This document shows, in pieces, positions 17,952 to 25,528 of a DNA stretch of 41,148 nucleotides. The position numbers and the translations under genes were made by a program. The first letter of the stretch is position 1. Each line of letters begins with the position of its first letter. The notes under the pieces are model-generated. The model had not been told where the DNA came from. It saw nothing but the letters and a program-made list of their open reading frames with translations, and made no database searches. Origin of the DNA: Gemmataceae bacterium (lineage in GTDB: Bacteria; Planctomycetota; Planctomycetia; Gemmatales; Gemmataceae); contig SHZZ01000032.1 of NCBI GenBank assembly GCA_009692005.1, positions 1 through 41,148 of the forward strand, written 5' to 3'.

Positions 17952-19256
17952 ATGGACCGGAAACTTTGTGATGGCCAAAGCAGGCGCGACCTGATCCGCC
18001 TGGGCGCGGCGGGACTTTTCGGATTCCAGTGGCCCTTGGCACGGTTGCTGGCTGCAAAAAATAGCGAATGCAACCTGATCTTCCTCTTCCTCCACGGGGG
18101 AATGAGCACCATCGACACTTTTGATTTGAAGCCCGACGCACCGGCGGAATACCGCGGGGAATTCAAACCCGCCGCCACCAATGTACCGGGCATTCAAATT
18201 TCCGAGCACCTGCCGATCCTGGCCAGGCAAATGGACCAGTTCAGCCTGATTCGCTCTTTCCGCCATCACAACTCCGACCACGGCCCGGCGGATCATTACA
18301 TGGTCACGGGGTATTTTCCTCAAGCGGGGTTCAACGGCGGCATCATTCCCAACAATCAGCGCCCCTGTTTTGGTTCCATGGTGGCGGGCAAGCTGGGCCC
18401 GCGTGGCGCAGTCCCTCCTTTTGTCTGTTTGCCGAAAATGCACGCCAGCTTTGGCAGCGCCTTTCTCGGCCCGGCCAATTCACCCTTCATCGTTGACGCC
18501 GACCCCAACGCTCCGCTGTTTGAAGTTCCGGATCTCGAGCCCCCGATGGAAATTCGAGCCGACCGGCTGGAAAACCGCAAGTCTCTCATGGGGAAAATCG
18601 ACCGCTTTAGAAAACGGGGGGAAGTGCGCGCCAACCCAGCGGCGGGCGGAGTCGCCGCTTACCAGGACAAAGCCTTCGAATTGATGACCTCTTTAGCCAC
18701 CCGCGCGGCTTTCAACCTTTCCGCCGAGAAAGATTCCCTCCGCGACGAGTATGGCCGGAACACCCTTGGGCAATCCTGCCTCTTGGCCAGGCGGCTGGTG
18801 GAAAAAGGCGTGCGCTGCGTCATGGTTGATCACAGCAATTGGGACACGCACGACAAGAATTTTCAGACATTGAAAAGAGAATTGCTGCCTGCCTTTGACA
18901 AGGGCGTGGCGGCGCTGTTTCGCGATTTAAAGGCCCGGGGGCTTTTGGATAACACTTTGGTGGTCATGACTGGTGAGTTCGGCCGCACGCCGAAAATTAA
19001 TGCCAACGCCGGCCGCGATCACTGGGGCCCTGGGTTTACCGTTGCCCTGGGCGGAGGCGGGATCAAAGGAGGCATTGCCCTGGGAAAAACCGACGCCAAG
19101 GGAGAACGGCCCGCCGCCGACCCCTACGGCCCGGAAGACTTGGCCGCCACCATCTGCCATTGCGTGGGAATCAATCCCAACGATGAGTGGATCATGCCGG
19201 ATGGGCGACCGACCATGATTGTAAACCAGGGTCGGAAAATCGAGGAACTTTTGTAA
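17952..19256 (+). CDS. DUF1501 family protein, Tat-exported
   Basis: 434 residues; AGGAGG sits 5 nt before the ATG. The Tat-like signal is SRRDLIRLGAAGLFG. The landmarks are LFLHGGMSTIDTFD, RGEFKPAAT, a His cluster (FRHHNSDHGPADH), WDTHDKN, GEFGRTPKINANAGRDHW and LGGGGIKGG. It is close in sequence to the 11797 protein (shared FDLKPxAPxExRGEFKP core) but is intact. It starts 24 nt after the DUF1549/1553 gene, the partner it has in most planctomycete genomes, so the two products probably work together outside the cytoplasm. DUF1501 has an alkaline-phosphatase/sulfatase-like fold; no activity is established. Confidence 0.9.
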   Translation: MDRKLCDGQSRRDLIRLGAAGLFGFQWPLARLLAAKNSECNLIFLFLHGGMSTIDTFDLKPDAPAEYRGEFKPAATNVPGIQISEHLPILARQMDQFSLIRSFRHHNSDHGPADHYMVTGYFPQAGFNGGIIPNNQRPCFGSMVAGKLGPRGAVPPFVCLPKMHASFGSAFLGPANSPFIVDADPNAPLFEVPDLEPPMEIRADRLENRKSLMGKIDRFRKRGEVRANPAAGGVAAYQDKAFELMTSLATRAAFNLSAEKDSLRDEYGRNTLGQSCLLARRLVEKGVRCVMVDHSNWDTHDKNFQTLKRELLPAFDKGVAALFRDLKARGLLDNTLVVMTGEFGRTPKINANAGRDHWGPGFTVALGGGGIKGGIALGKTDAKGERPAADPYGPEDLAATICHCVGINPNDEWIMPDGRPTMIVNQGRKIEELL

Positions 19257-19269
19257 GGGTTGTTCAACT

Positions 19270-21597
19270 ATGCGGACGGGAATCGCATTCTTAGCTGCCT
19301 TGATTTGGGGATTAATTTTTCTGGCGCCAGTTCCCCGCGCTTGGGCCAACCCGCCGGTGCTGTCTTACTTGTTCCCTGCCGGTTGCCAGCGGGGTAAGGA
19401 AGTGGAAGTGCGGCTGGGCGGGCTGTTTTTGCATGAAACCTGCGGCGTGGATATTTCCGGCCAGGGGTTAACCCGCCTGTCCCTGCCAAAACGACTGCCC
19501 TTTCATTGGTTTGAAGGGCCGGTCCTGCCCTTGCAGGAATCCCAACAAGCCGAGGATTACCCCAAGGAACTCGCCTTCCGACTGCGCGCCGATGCCCAGG
19601 CCAGGAAGGAACCCCGACTGATTCGGGTCTTCACTTCTGAAGGGGCGCATGGCAATTGCTGGTTCGAACTGGGTGACCTTTCGGAAATTATTGAGAAGGA
19701 ATACGAAGATCTGGAGCGACCAGTGGGGGTGACTCTGCCCCTGACTATCAATGGCCGCATCTTTCCTCGCGGCGATTTCGATGACTGGGAAGTGACGCTG
19801 GAAAAAGGCGCCCATATCCGCGCCGCCATCTCCTCGGATAAACTTGGCTACCCGCTCGATGCACGCCTGGAAGTGAGAAATGCCCTCGGGAAAATCTTGT
19901 CGGAAAATGATGATTTCTACAGCGAAGACCCGGCCCTGTTTTTCACCGCCCCAGCCAGCGGGAAGTATTGCATCAGGGTTTTGGATTCCCAGGGCAAGGG
20001 CAGCCCGGCGCATGTCTATCGTTTAACTTTGGAAAAAACGCCCGCCATTCTGTCGCATTTCCCCTTGGGTGGCAAAGCGGGGGAAACCGTTTCATTGGAA
20101 ATGCAACTTGCTTCGGGCCAACCCGAAATCAAAAAAATCCAATTGGCAGATAGCCCCGGCGTGCATCTTCTGCCCTTGCAAGGGGAATTGTTGGTCCCTT
20201 TCGATTTCTCAACTTTTCAAGAATTGCTTGAACCGGCCAGGGAAATCCCCGCCGAGCAATCTGTGGTTCTCAATGGCAGGATTTCAACCAACGGGCAAAC
20301 GGATGAATGGCTAATTCCCCTGGGCAAGGACGAAACAGTGTCAATTGAATCGCAAGGGATGAGCCTGGGGTCATCGTGCCGGCCTGTGCTTGTTCTGAAG
20401 GATGCGACGGGAAAAGATGCCGCCCGGGGAGCGCCGCAAGGCAGCATCGACCCCATCCTGGCCTTTAAAGCGCCCAAACAAGGGATGTATAAGCTGGCCA
20501 TTACCGAGGAAAATCCCGCCGCTGCTGGACCGGAGTTTGCTTACCGGGTGAAAGTGATTCGCGGCAAAAACCAGGGAGTTTCCCTTTCCATCAACCAATC
20601 TTCCCTGACGCTCCCAAGGGAAAAAGGCCAGGCGGCAGTCCAGGTCAAGCTGGTCCGCCATGGCGGGTTCGACGGCCCCGTCCGATTAGAATGGGATGCC
20701 CTTCCCAAGGAAGTGGAAGTCACCCCGGCCAAGCCGGTGCTTGCCAAAGGGGCAAATCAACTGGAATTGAAATTGAAGGCTGGGCCAGGGGCGAGAATAG
20801 AACATTTCTCTTGGAAGATCCGCGCCATTCCGGAAGGGGAGACAAAAGCATTGCCAGCGGCGGGGATTTTTTCACCCAGCCCGGGCTTTTTTCCCGTGGA
20901 TAACCTTTTGCTTCAGGTGGCTTTGCCTTGCCCTTTCAAGCTCACCGGCGGCTACGACATGAAGTGGGCGCCACGCGGCGGGCCTCTCACCCGCACTTAC
21001 AAAATCCAGCGCAATGGCTTCGATGGCCCCATCGAAGTGGAACTGGCCGACAAGCAAATGCGCCATCTGCAAGGGGTGCGCGGAGGTAAAATTATTGTCC
21101 CGGCTGGACAGGATCAGTTCGAATATTCCGTGCAACTTTCCCCCTGGATGGAAATCGGCCGCACCAGCAGGTCTTGCGTGGCCGCCACGGCTTTGGTGAA
21201 GGACGGCGATGCCACCCACCGGGCGAGTTTCAGCTCGGTTGAATCGAATGAACAACTGGTGGCGGTGGTGGAAGCGGGCAAATGCGATATAAAACCGCTG
21301 GTTTCACTGGTCGGCTTTTCTCCAGGGGAAAAAGTGGAGATCCCCGTTGAGGTCTTTCGTGCGCCCGGTTTTTCCGGCCCCGTGCGACTGTCTGCTGTGG
21401 TGCCCCCCTGGCTTCATGGCTGTGAGGCAAGCAAGGTCGTGCTGGGGCCGCAAGAAACCCTGGGAAAAATCACGATTCAAACCGGGAAGGACGCCACGGA
21501 ACAGTTTTTCTTGAAAATCAATGGCGCCCTGGAAACTCCCCAGGGCAAGCATGAAGCGCAGGTCCAGGTGGAAATGGTTCCCCGAAAAACGCGCTGA
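19270..21597 (+). CDS. Secreted protein with pre-peptidase C-terminal (PPC) type domains
   Basis: 775 residues with a signal peptide (about 1-26, RAWA). It opens with PPVLSYLFPAGCQRG, typical of proteins that close DUF1549-DUF1501 operons. One PPC-like beta-sandwich spans about 155-255 (RGDFDDWEVTLEKG through GKYCIRVLD), a second about 330-430 (NGQTDEWLIPLGKDE through GMYKLAI). The later part has Ig-like repeats with the G-F-x-G-P-V/I-x-L/V-E signature at three places. PPC domains usually bind surfaces or carbohydrate. It lies 13 nt after the DUF1501 gene and is the last gene of the operon. Confidence 0.82.
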   Translation: MRTGIAFLAALIWGLIFLAPVPRAWANPPVLSYLFPAGCQRGKEVEVRLGGLFLHETCGVDISGQGLTRLSLPKRLPFHWFEGPVLPLQESQQAEDYPKELAFRLRADAQARKEPRLIRVFTSEGAHGNCWFELGDLSEIIEKEYEDLERPVGVTLPLTINGRIFPRGDFDDWEVTLEKGAHIRAAISSDKLGYPLDARLEVRNALGKILSENDDFYSEDPALFFTAPASGKYCIRVLDSQGKGSPAHVYRLTLEKTPAILSHFPLGGKAGETVSLEMQLASGQPEIKKIQLADSPGVHLLPLQGELLVPFDFSTFQELLEPAREIPAEQSVVLNGRISTNGQTDEWLIPLGKDETVSIESQGMSLGSSCRPVLVLKDATGKDAARGAPQGSIDPILAFKAPKQGMYKLAITEENPAAAGPEFAYRVKVIRGKNQGVSLSINQSSLTLPREKGQAAVQVKLVRHGGFDGPVRLEWDALPKEVEVTPAKPVLAKGANQLELKLKAGPGARIEHFSWKIRAIPEGETKALPAAGIFSPSPGFFPVDNLLLQVALPCPFKLTGGYDMKWAPRGGPLTRTYKIQRNGFDGPIEVELADKQMRHLQGVRGGKIIVPAGQDQFEYSVQLSPWMEIGRTSRSCVAATALVKDGDATHRASFSSVESNEQLVAVVEAGKCDIKPLVSLVGFSPGEKVEIPVEVFRAPGFSGPVRLSAVVPPWLHGCEASKVVLGPQETLGKITIQTGKDATEQFFLKINGALETPQGKHEAQVQVEMVPRKTR

Positions 21598-21605
21598 TAA
21601 AATTA

Positions 21606-21633
21606 TTGCACACAGAAAGAGATCATGTATAAG
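21606..21633 (+). promoter_or_regulatory. Good sigma70-like promoter before the membrane-protein operon
   Basis: TTGCAC (21606-21611), 16 nt, TATAAG (21628-21633), 80 nt upstream of the first start codon and just after the stop of the PPC gene. Both hexamers match the consensus at four or five positions. Confidence 0.5.
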
Positions 21634-21713
21634 TCAGTCGCAAGTTCCCTTCCTGGGACTAATTCGGTATCATCATTCCGTGTTTCCTGTGAACAACCCT
21701 TGGAGCCAAATAC

Positions 21714-22280
21714 ATGCCCGATCACCCCAATGACGAGAGCGGATTAGGAAGCCTTTCCGAGAAGAAAAACGCGAATCCGCCAGCGACTGGCCTTGGCAGC
21801 CTGGCGCAGGCGGCCCGGGGAAAAACTTTAGGCACCGCCCGGGGAATACTCATCTTTGTTGGGGTTTTAACTGCGGTGGTCAACCTGGCTGGATTTTTCA
21901 TGGCTGAAAAATCCGCCCAGGAAGCCATTGACATGGAAATTAAAGGGCTTCCTCGGGGGAATGTTCCCCCTGAGATACTCGCTGAGGCCAAGGCGACTTA
22001 CATCAAAATCATCTATCTCATTTCCGGCGCGACAGTCGGCCTCGGTGTGGTTTTTATCATCCTGGGGATTTTCATTTACCAAATCCCCGTAGTTGCCACC
22101 GTTTTGGGGTTGGTCCTTTACTTGGGCGGCAATTTGGTTTTTGGTTTTCTTGATCCCGCCACATTTGTCAAAGGGGTCATCATCAAAATCCTCATCGTCG
22201 TTGGCTTGGTCAAGGCGGTGCAGTCAGCAATTGCCTATCAAAAAGAAATGAAGTCGCAAACCCCGGTCGAGGGCAGTTAG
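21714..22280 (+). CDS. Membrane protein of unknown function, four predicted helices
   Basis: 188 residues; GGAG lies 8 nt before the ATG. A polar N-terminal tail of about 40 residues precedes hydrophobic helices at about 44-62, 97-120, 122-140 and 148-166. A charged loop between helices 1 and 2 may face outside. The family is not recognised. It is the first of three overlapping or abutting genes; the next start codon follows its stop directly, so the two are translationally coupled. Confidence 0.75.
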   Translation: MPDHPNDESGLGSLSEKKNANPPATGLGSLAQAARGKTLGTARGILIFVGVLTAVVNLAGFFMAEKSAQEAIDMEIKGLPRGNVPPEILAEAKATYIKIIYLISGATVGLGVVFIILGIFIYQIPVVATVLGLVLYLGGNLVFGFLDPATFVKGVIIKILIVVGLVKAVQSAIAYQKEMKSQTPVEGS

Positions 22281-23126
22281 TTGGAACCTGGTTATCCCAA
22301 TTCCTTTGAAGGGTTGCCACCCGGTCCGTCGGAAAACCCCACTGGAGGGGAACCTCAGGGGGTCGCCGGTCCAAGCCCATGCCAAAGGTGCGGTTTACCC
22401 TCCGACCCTGCTTTGCCCTGCCCCCATTGTCTGTTGCCACCCCGGATTCCTTTCAGTGGCTTAACTCTTCTGGCCAGGGAGGAGAATCATTACCAAATAT
22501 TCAAATGGATAATCGCCGGGTATGTTCTGCAACTGGTCCCGGCCATGGTGCTGGGCTGGTTCATGGTAAAAGAAAAAAACCCAGACCCGGACCATTGGCA
22601 GTTTCCCATTTTGATTCTAGAAATCTGGGATTTCCTTTTAGTTTTGGGCATTTGGGGAATTGTTGGCAGGGTCATTTTGAAAAAACCGTCGAAGGGGGTC
22701 CGCTGGACGGTCTGGCTTGTTAGCCCATTGCTATTGGCCGCTGTGTTGGTTTTGAACATTGCTTACCACATGGCGCTAAGGGAATTTGTGGAATTGCCAG
22801 AGGAGATTAAGCAAAATTGGACGCTACTGTGGATTGCCCTGGCCGCGGTCCAACCGGCCTTGGTTGAAGAGCTTTTTTTTCGCTATCTGGCTCTGGGGGC
22901 TTTTTCCCGCATCATGGGAATCCACGCAGCGGTGTGGATTTCCTCGGTGCTTTTTTCCCTGGCCCATATTTACTCCCCACTGAGCATGCCCTACCTTTTC
23001 CTGGCTGGACTAATGCTCGGATACTTGCGCGTGGGCAGCGGGGGTTTGCTACTCCCCATGGTCGCCCACTTCCTACATAACCTCTTTGTCATCTGGTATG
23101 AAGCGGGACCCCAATGGATGAATTAG
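22281..23126 (+). CDS. CPBP-family intramembrane metalloprotease with N-terminal zinc ribbon
   Basis: 281 residues from TTG 22281, directly after the previous stop, with GAGGG 7 nt upstream. A short zinc ribbon CQRCG...CPHC (residues 34-50) precedes eight or so membrane helices. CPBP/Abi motifs are complete: EELFFR (Glu196, Glu197, Arg201), FSLAH (His229) and HFLHN (His263, Asn267). Bacterial members are CAAX-protease relatives implicated in bacteriocin self-immunity or membrane-protein processing; the target here is unknown. Inner membrane. Confidence 0.85.
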   Translation: MEPGYPNSFEGLPPGPSENPTGGEPQGVAGPSPCQRCGLPSDPALPCPHCLLPPRIPFSGLTLLAREENHYQIFKWIIAGYVLQLVPAMVLGWFMVKEKNPDPDHWQFPILILEIWDFLLVLGIWGIVGRVILKKPSKGVRWTVWLVSPLLLAAVLVLNIAYHMALREFVELPEEIKQNWTLLWIALAAVQPALVEELFFRYLALGAFSRIMGIHAAVWISSVLFSLAHIYSPLSMPYLFLAGLMLGYLRVGSGGLLLPMVAHFLHNLFVIWYEAGPQWMN

Positions 23127-24058
23127 TCATTTCGGGCAAGGGCAACCGCAGTATTTGGGGGATCCTTTTATTGCTGGCGGGGAGCGGGCTCTTCATTGCA
23201 GGCGCAGTAGCCAGGAACCCGGATTGCCTGATCGGGTCGGCGGTTCCATTGCTTTTGGGCCTTACTTTGTGGTTAAGCCATGACCGCCCCATCAGGATTC
23301 ATTTAACCGAAGAATCCTTGGAGGTTCACAACCCCGCGATCATCATTCCTCTGGCGGAAATCCAGTCCGTGGTTGTGATTGGGCAATTCCAATCCGCCCG
23401 CTTTGCCATCGAAGTGGCTTACCCAGGTGGCACCCTGTTTATTCCAGCCGCAACCACCATCCCCTCGAGGGAAATATTTGAATTCCTGAACCGCGTTGTT
23501 GGCCAATCCCTTTCCCTTTCAATGCCGGATGGGCTGGAAAAATACCGGACCATTCAGGAGAACAAATTCGGGAGTGAGAAAATCCTGGAAGCGGGCATAA
23601 GCAAGGGACTAAGCCAGCAGAAAAGGAGCCTTCGACCGGCGGCCTTTTGGCTTGGCCTGGCCGCTGGAGGAATTCTTTGGATCATTGGTGGAACCCAAAT
23701 TCAGCCAGAGAATACGGGCCTGTTTTATTGGGGTATCGGTTTCACGATCCTGGGCGGATTGATTGGCAGCTTGCTTTTCTTTATGAGGTCCCTTAAGCCG
23801 CGAAATTTACCTGCAGAAGGCGGCATCGTGGTCTCCCCCATGGGCTTTGCTCTGATAGACGGGCAATTGAAAGGAGAAATGGCCTGGGGCGCGGTTCTGG
23901 ATCTCATGCTGCACCAAGGAAAAACCTGGACTGGCGAGGTGTCCCGCCTGGAAGTCAAGGTGGCGGGGGCGACCATAGTGATCCAGGATATCTTCAGCAA
24001 ACCCTTGAAGGAAATCTACCCGCGCATGTTTCGTCTATGGAAGCCAGACTCCCTTTAG
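23114..24058 (+). CDS. Membrane protein with two helix pairs and PH-like cytoplasmic stretches, unknown function
   Basis: 314 residues; the ATG lies 13 nt inside the end of the CPBP gene, so translation is coupled. Helices at about 14-30 and 38-54 and again at about 175-192 and 203-222 each precede a beta-rich segment (IRIHLTEESLEVHNPAIIIP, and GFALIDGQLKGEMAWGAVLD). This layout, repeated twice, resembles bacterial PH-like (DUF304/YdbT-type) membrane proteins, but I cannot name a family. It is the last gene of the operon and ends 12 nt from a convergent gene. Confidence 0.72.
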   Translation: MDELVISGKGNRSIWGILLLLAGSGLFIAGAVARNPDCLIGSAVPLLLGLTLWLSHDRPIRIHLTEESLEVHNPAIIIPLAEIQSVVVIGQFQSARFAIEVAYPGGTLFIPAATTIPSREIFEFLNRVVGQSLSLSMPDGLEKYRTIQENKFGSEKILEAGISKGLSQQKRSLRPAAFWLGLAAGGILWIIGGTQIQPENTGLFYWGIGFTILGGLIGSLLFFMRSLKPRNLPAEGGIVVSPMGFALIDGQLKGEMAWGAVLDLMLHQGKTWTGEVSRLEVKVAGATIVIQDIFSKPLKEIYPRMFRLWKPDSL

Positions 24059-24070
24059 AGAAACCCACTT

Positions 24071-25513
24071 CTAAGCCAGGATTTCCTTCACCACCCGCGC
24101 CGAGGGGTTTTCCACCAGGCTCATATGTTGCCCATTTCGTTGGTAGGTCAGTTTCTTTGGATCCAGCCCGAACAAGTGCAGCAGCGTGGCCAGCAAGTCG
24201 TAGTGGTTGACGACATCCTTAACTGCATGGTGGCCGAAGTCATCGGTGGCGCCATGGACATGGCCTTTTTTGAAGCCGCCGCCAGCCAGCCACCAGGAGA
24301 AGCCGTAAGTGTTGTGGTCGCGGCCGATTTTTTCCCTGCCGGTGTCGTTTTGAATCACCGGCAAGCGGCCCATCTCGCCTCCCCAAGTGACCGCCGTGGA
24401 ATCCAGCAATCCGCGGCGTTTCAAATCCAGCACCAGGGCCGCAGAAGGGCGATCCACCGCCAGGCAATTGGATGGTAAGCTCGACAAGATGGCGCCGTGA
24501 TTATCCCACATTTGATTGCGCGAGAGGATCTGCACGAAACGGACGCCTCGTTCGATCAAGCGTCTGGCGATCAGGCAGCGGGCGGCATACTCCGCCGATT
24601 GAGGGATGTGGAACCCGTAAAGTTTTTTGGTTTCCTCGGTTTCCTGGCTTAGATCCAGGGCCTCGCGCCCGGCGCTTTGCAACCGAGCCGCGAGTTCAAA
24701 GCTGGCAATGCGGGCCTCAAGGTCGGTTTCCAAAGGATGCCCTTGGGAAAAGGACTTGTTCAATCCGGACAAATACCCCAGCAGGTTTTCCTGAGGTTTG
24801 CCTTTCAAATGGACCGGGGGGTCGAGGTTGAGAATCCGCGGTTCCTTGGCCCGCACCACGGTCCCCTGAAAGAGGGAAGGGAGCCAACCATTGGAGAAAT
24901 TAGAAACGCCCAAGACCGGCAAACTGGCCGAGTCCGTGAGAACGACATAGGCGGGAAGACTTTGATTGAAAGTTCCCAGACCGTAGGAAAGCCAGCTTCC
25001 CCAAACGGGCCGACCTGCCGTGATTAGCCCCGTATTCAAGGCCGAAATCGATTGCCCATGGTTGTTCACCCCGGTGTGCATGGAGCGGACCAGGGTGATT
25101 TCATCCACCGCCTTGGCCAGGCAGGGAAGGAGTTCAGAAATTTCCGTGCCACACTGTCCATGTTTGGAAAATTTCCACGGGCTGGCGAATATTTTGCTGC
25201 TGGCCTGATCGGTGGAATCGTACTTGATGGTTCCGGGAAAAGGCTTCCCGTTCATTTTTTCCATGACAGGCTTGGGATCGAACAGGTCGTGGTGACTGGG
25301 CCCTCCTTGCATGAAAATGGAGATCATGGCCTTGGCTTTGGGGACATGATGAGGTTGCTTGGGGGCGAGATCGAAATGGCGCTCCTCCAATTCCGGGCGG
25401 ATCGGGGCGCCCAGCAATCCTTCCTGGTGGAGAAGCCAAGCAGCAGCGACCCCGCCAATTCCCAAGCCGCTTTGACTGAGGAAGTGTCGGCGGTTGTGTA
25501 AATCATTCCTCAC
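24071..25513 (-). CDS. DUF1501 family protein, Tat-exported
   Basis: 480 residues from GTG 25513 with AGAGG 7 nt upstream; the nearby ATG at 25506 is out of frame. The N-terminus NRRHFLSQSGLGIGG is a Tat-like signal. Landmarks: FMQGGPSHHDLFDPKP, VRSMHTGVNNHG, WGGEMGRLPV, GRDHNTYGFSWWLAGGG and GHHAVKDVVNHYDLLATLLH. It belongs to the longer DUF1501 subgroup that follows DUF1549/1553 genes in planctomycetes and verrucomicrobia, as it does here, 15 nt downstream of its partner. Role unproven; probably periplasmic. Confidence 0.9.
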   Translation of the reverse strand: MRNDLHNRRHFLSQSGLGIGGVAAAWLLHQEGLLGAPIRPELEERHFDLAPKQPHHVPKAKAMISIFMQGGPSHHDLFDPKPVMEKMNGKPFPGTIKYDSTDQASSKIFASPWKFSKHGQCGTEISELLPCLAKAVDEITLVRSMHTGVNNHGQSISALNTGLITAGRPVWGSWLSYGLGTFNQSLPAYVVLTDSASLPVLGVSNFSNGWLPSLFQGTVVRAKEPRILNLDPPVHLKGKPQENLLGYLSGLNKSFSQGHPLETDLEARIASFELAARLQSAGREALDLSQETEETKKLYGFHIPQSAEYAARCLIARRLIERGVRFVQILSRNQMWDNHGAILSSLPSNCLAVDRPSAALVLDLKRRGLLDSTAVTWGGEMGRLPVIQNDTGREKIGRDHNTYGFSWWLAGGGFKKGHVHGATDDFGHHAVKDVVNHYDLLATLLHLFGLDPKKLTYQRNGQHMSLVENPSARVVKEILA

Positions 25514-25528
25514 CGGATTACCTCTACC

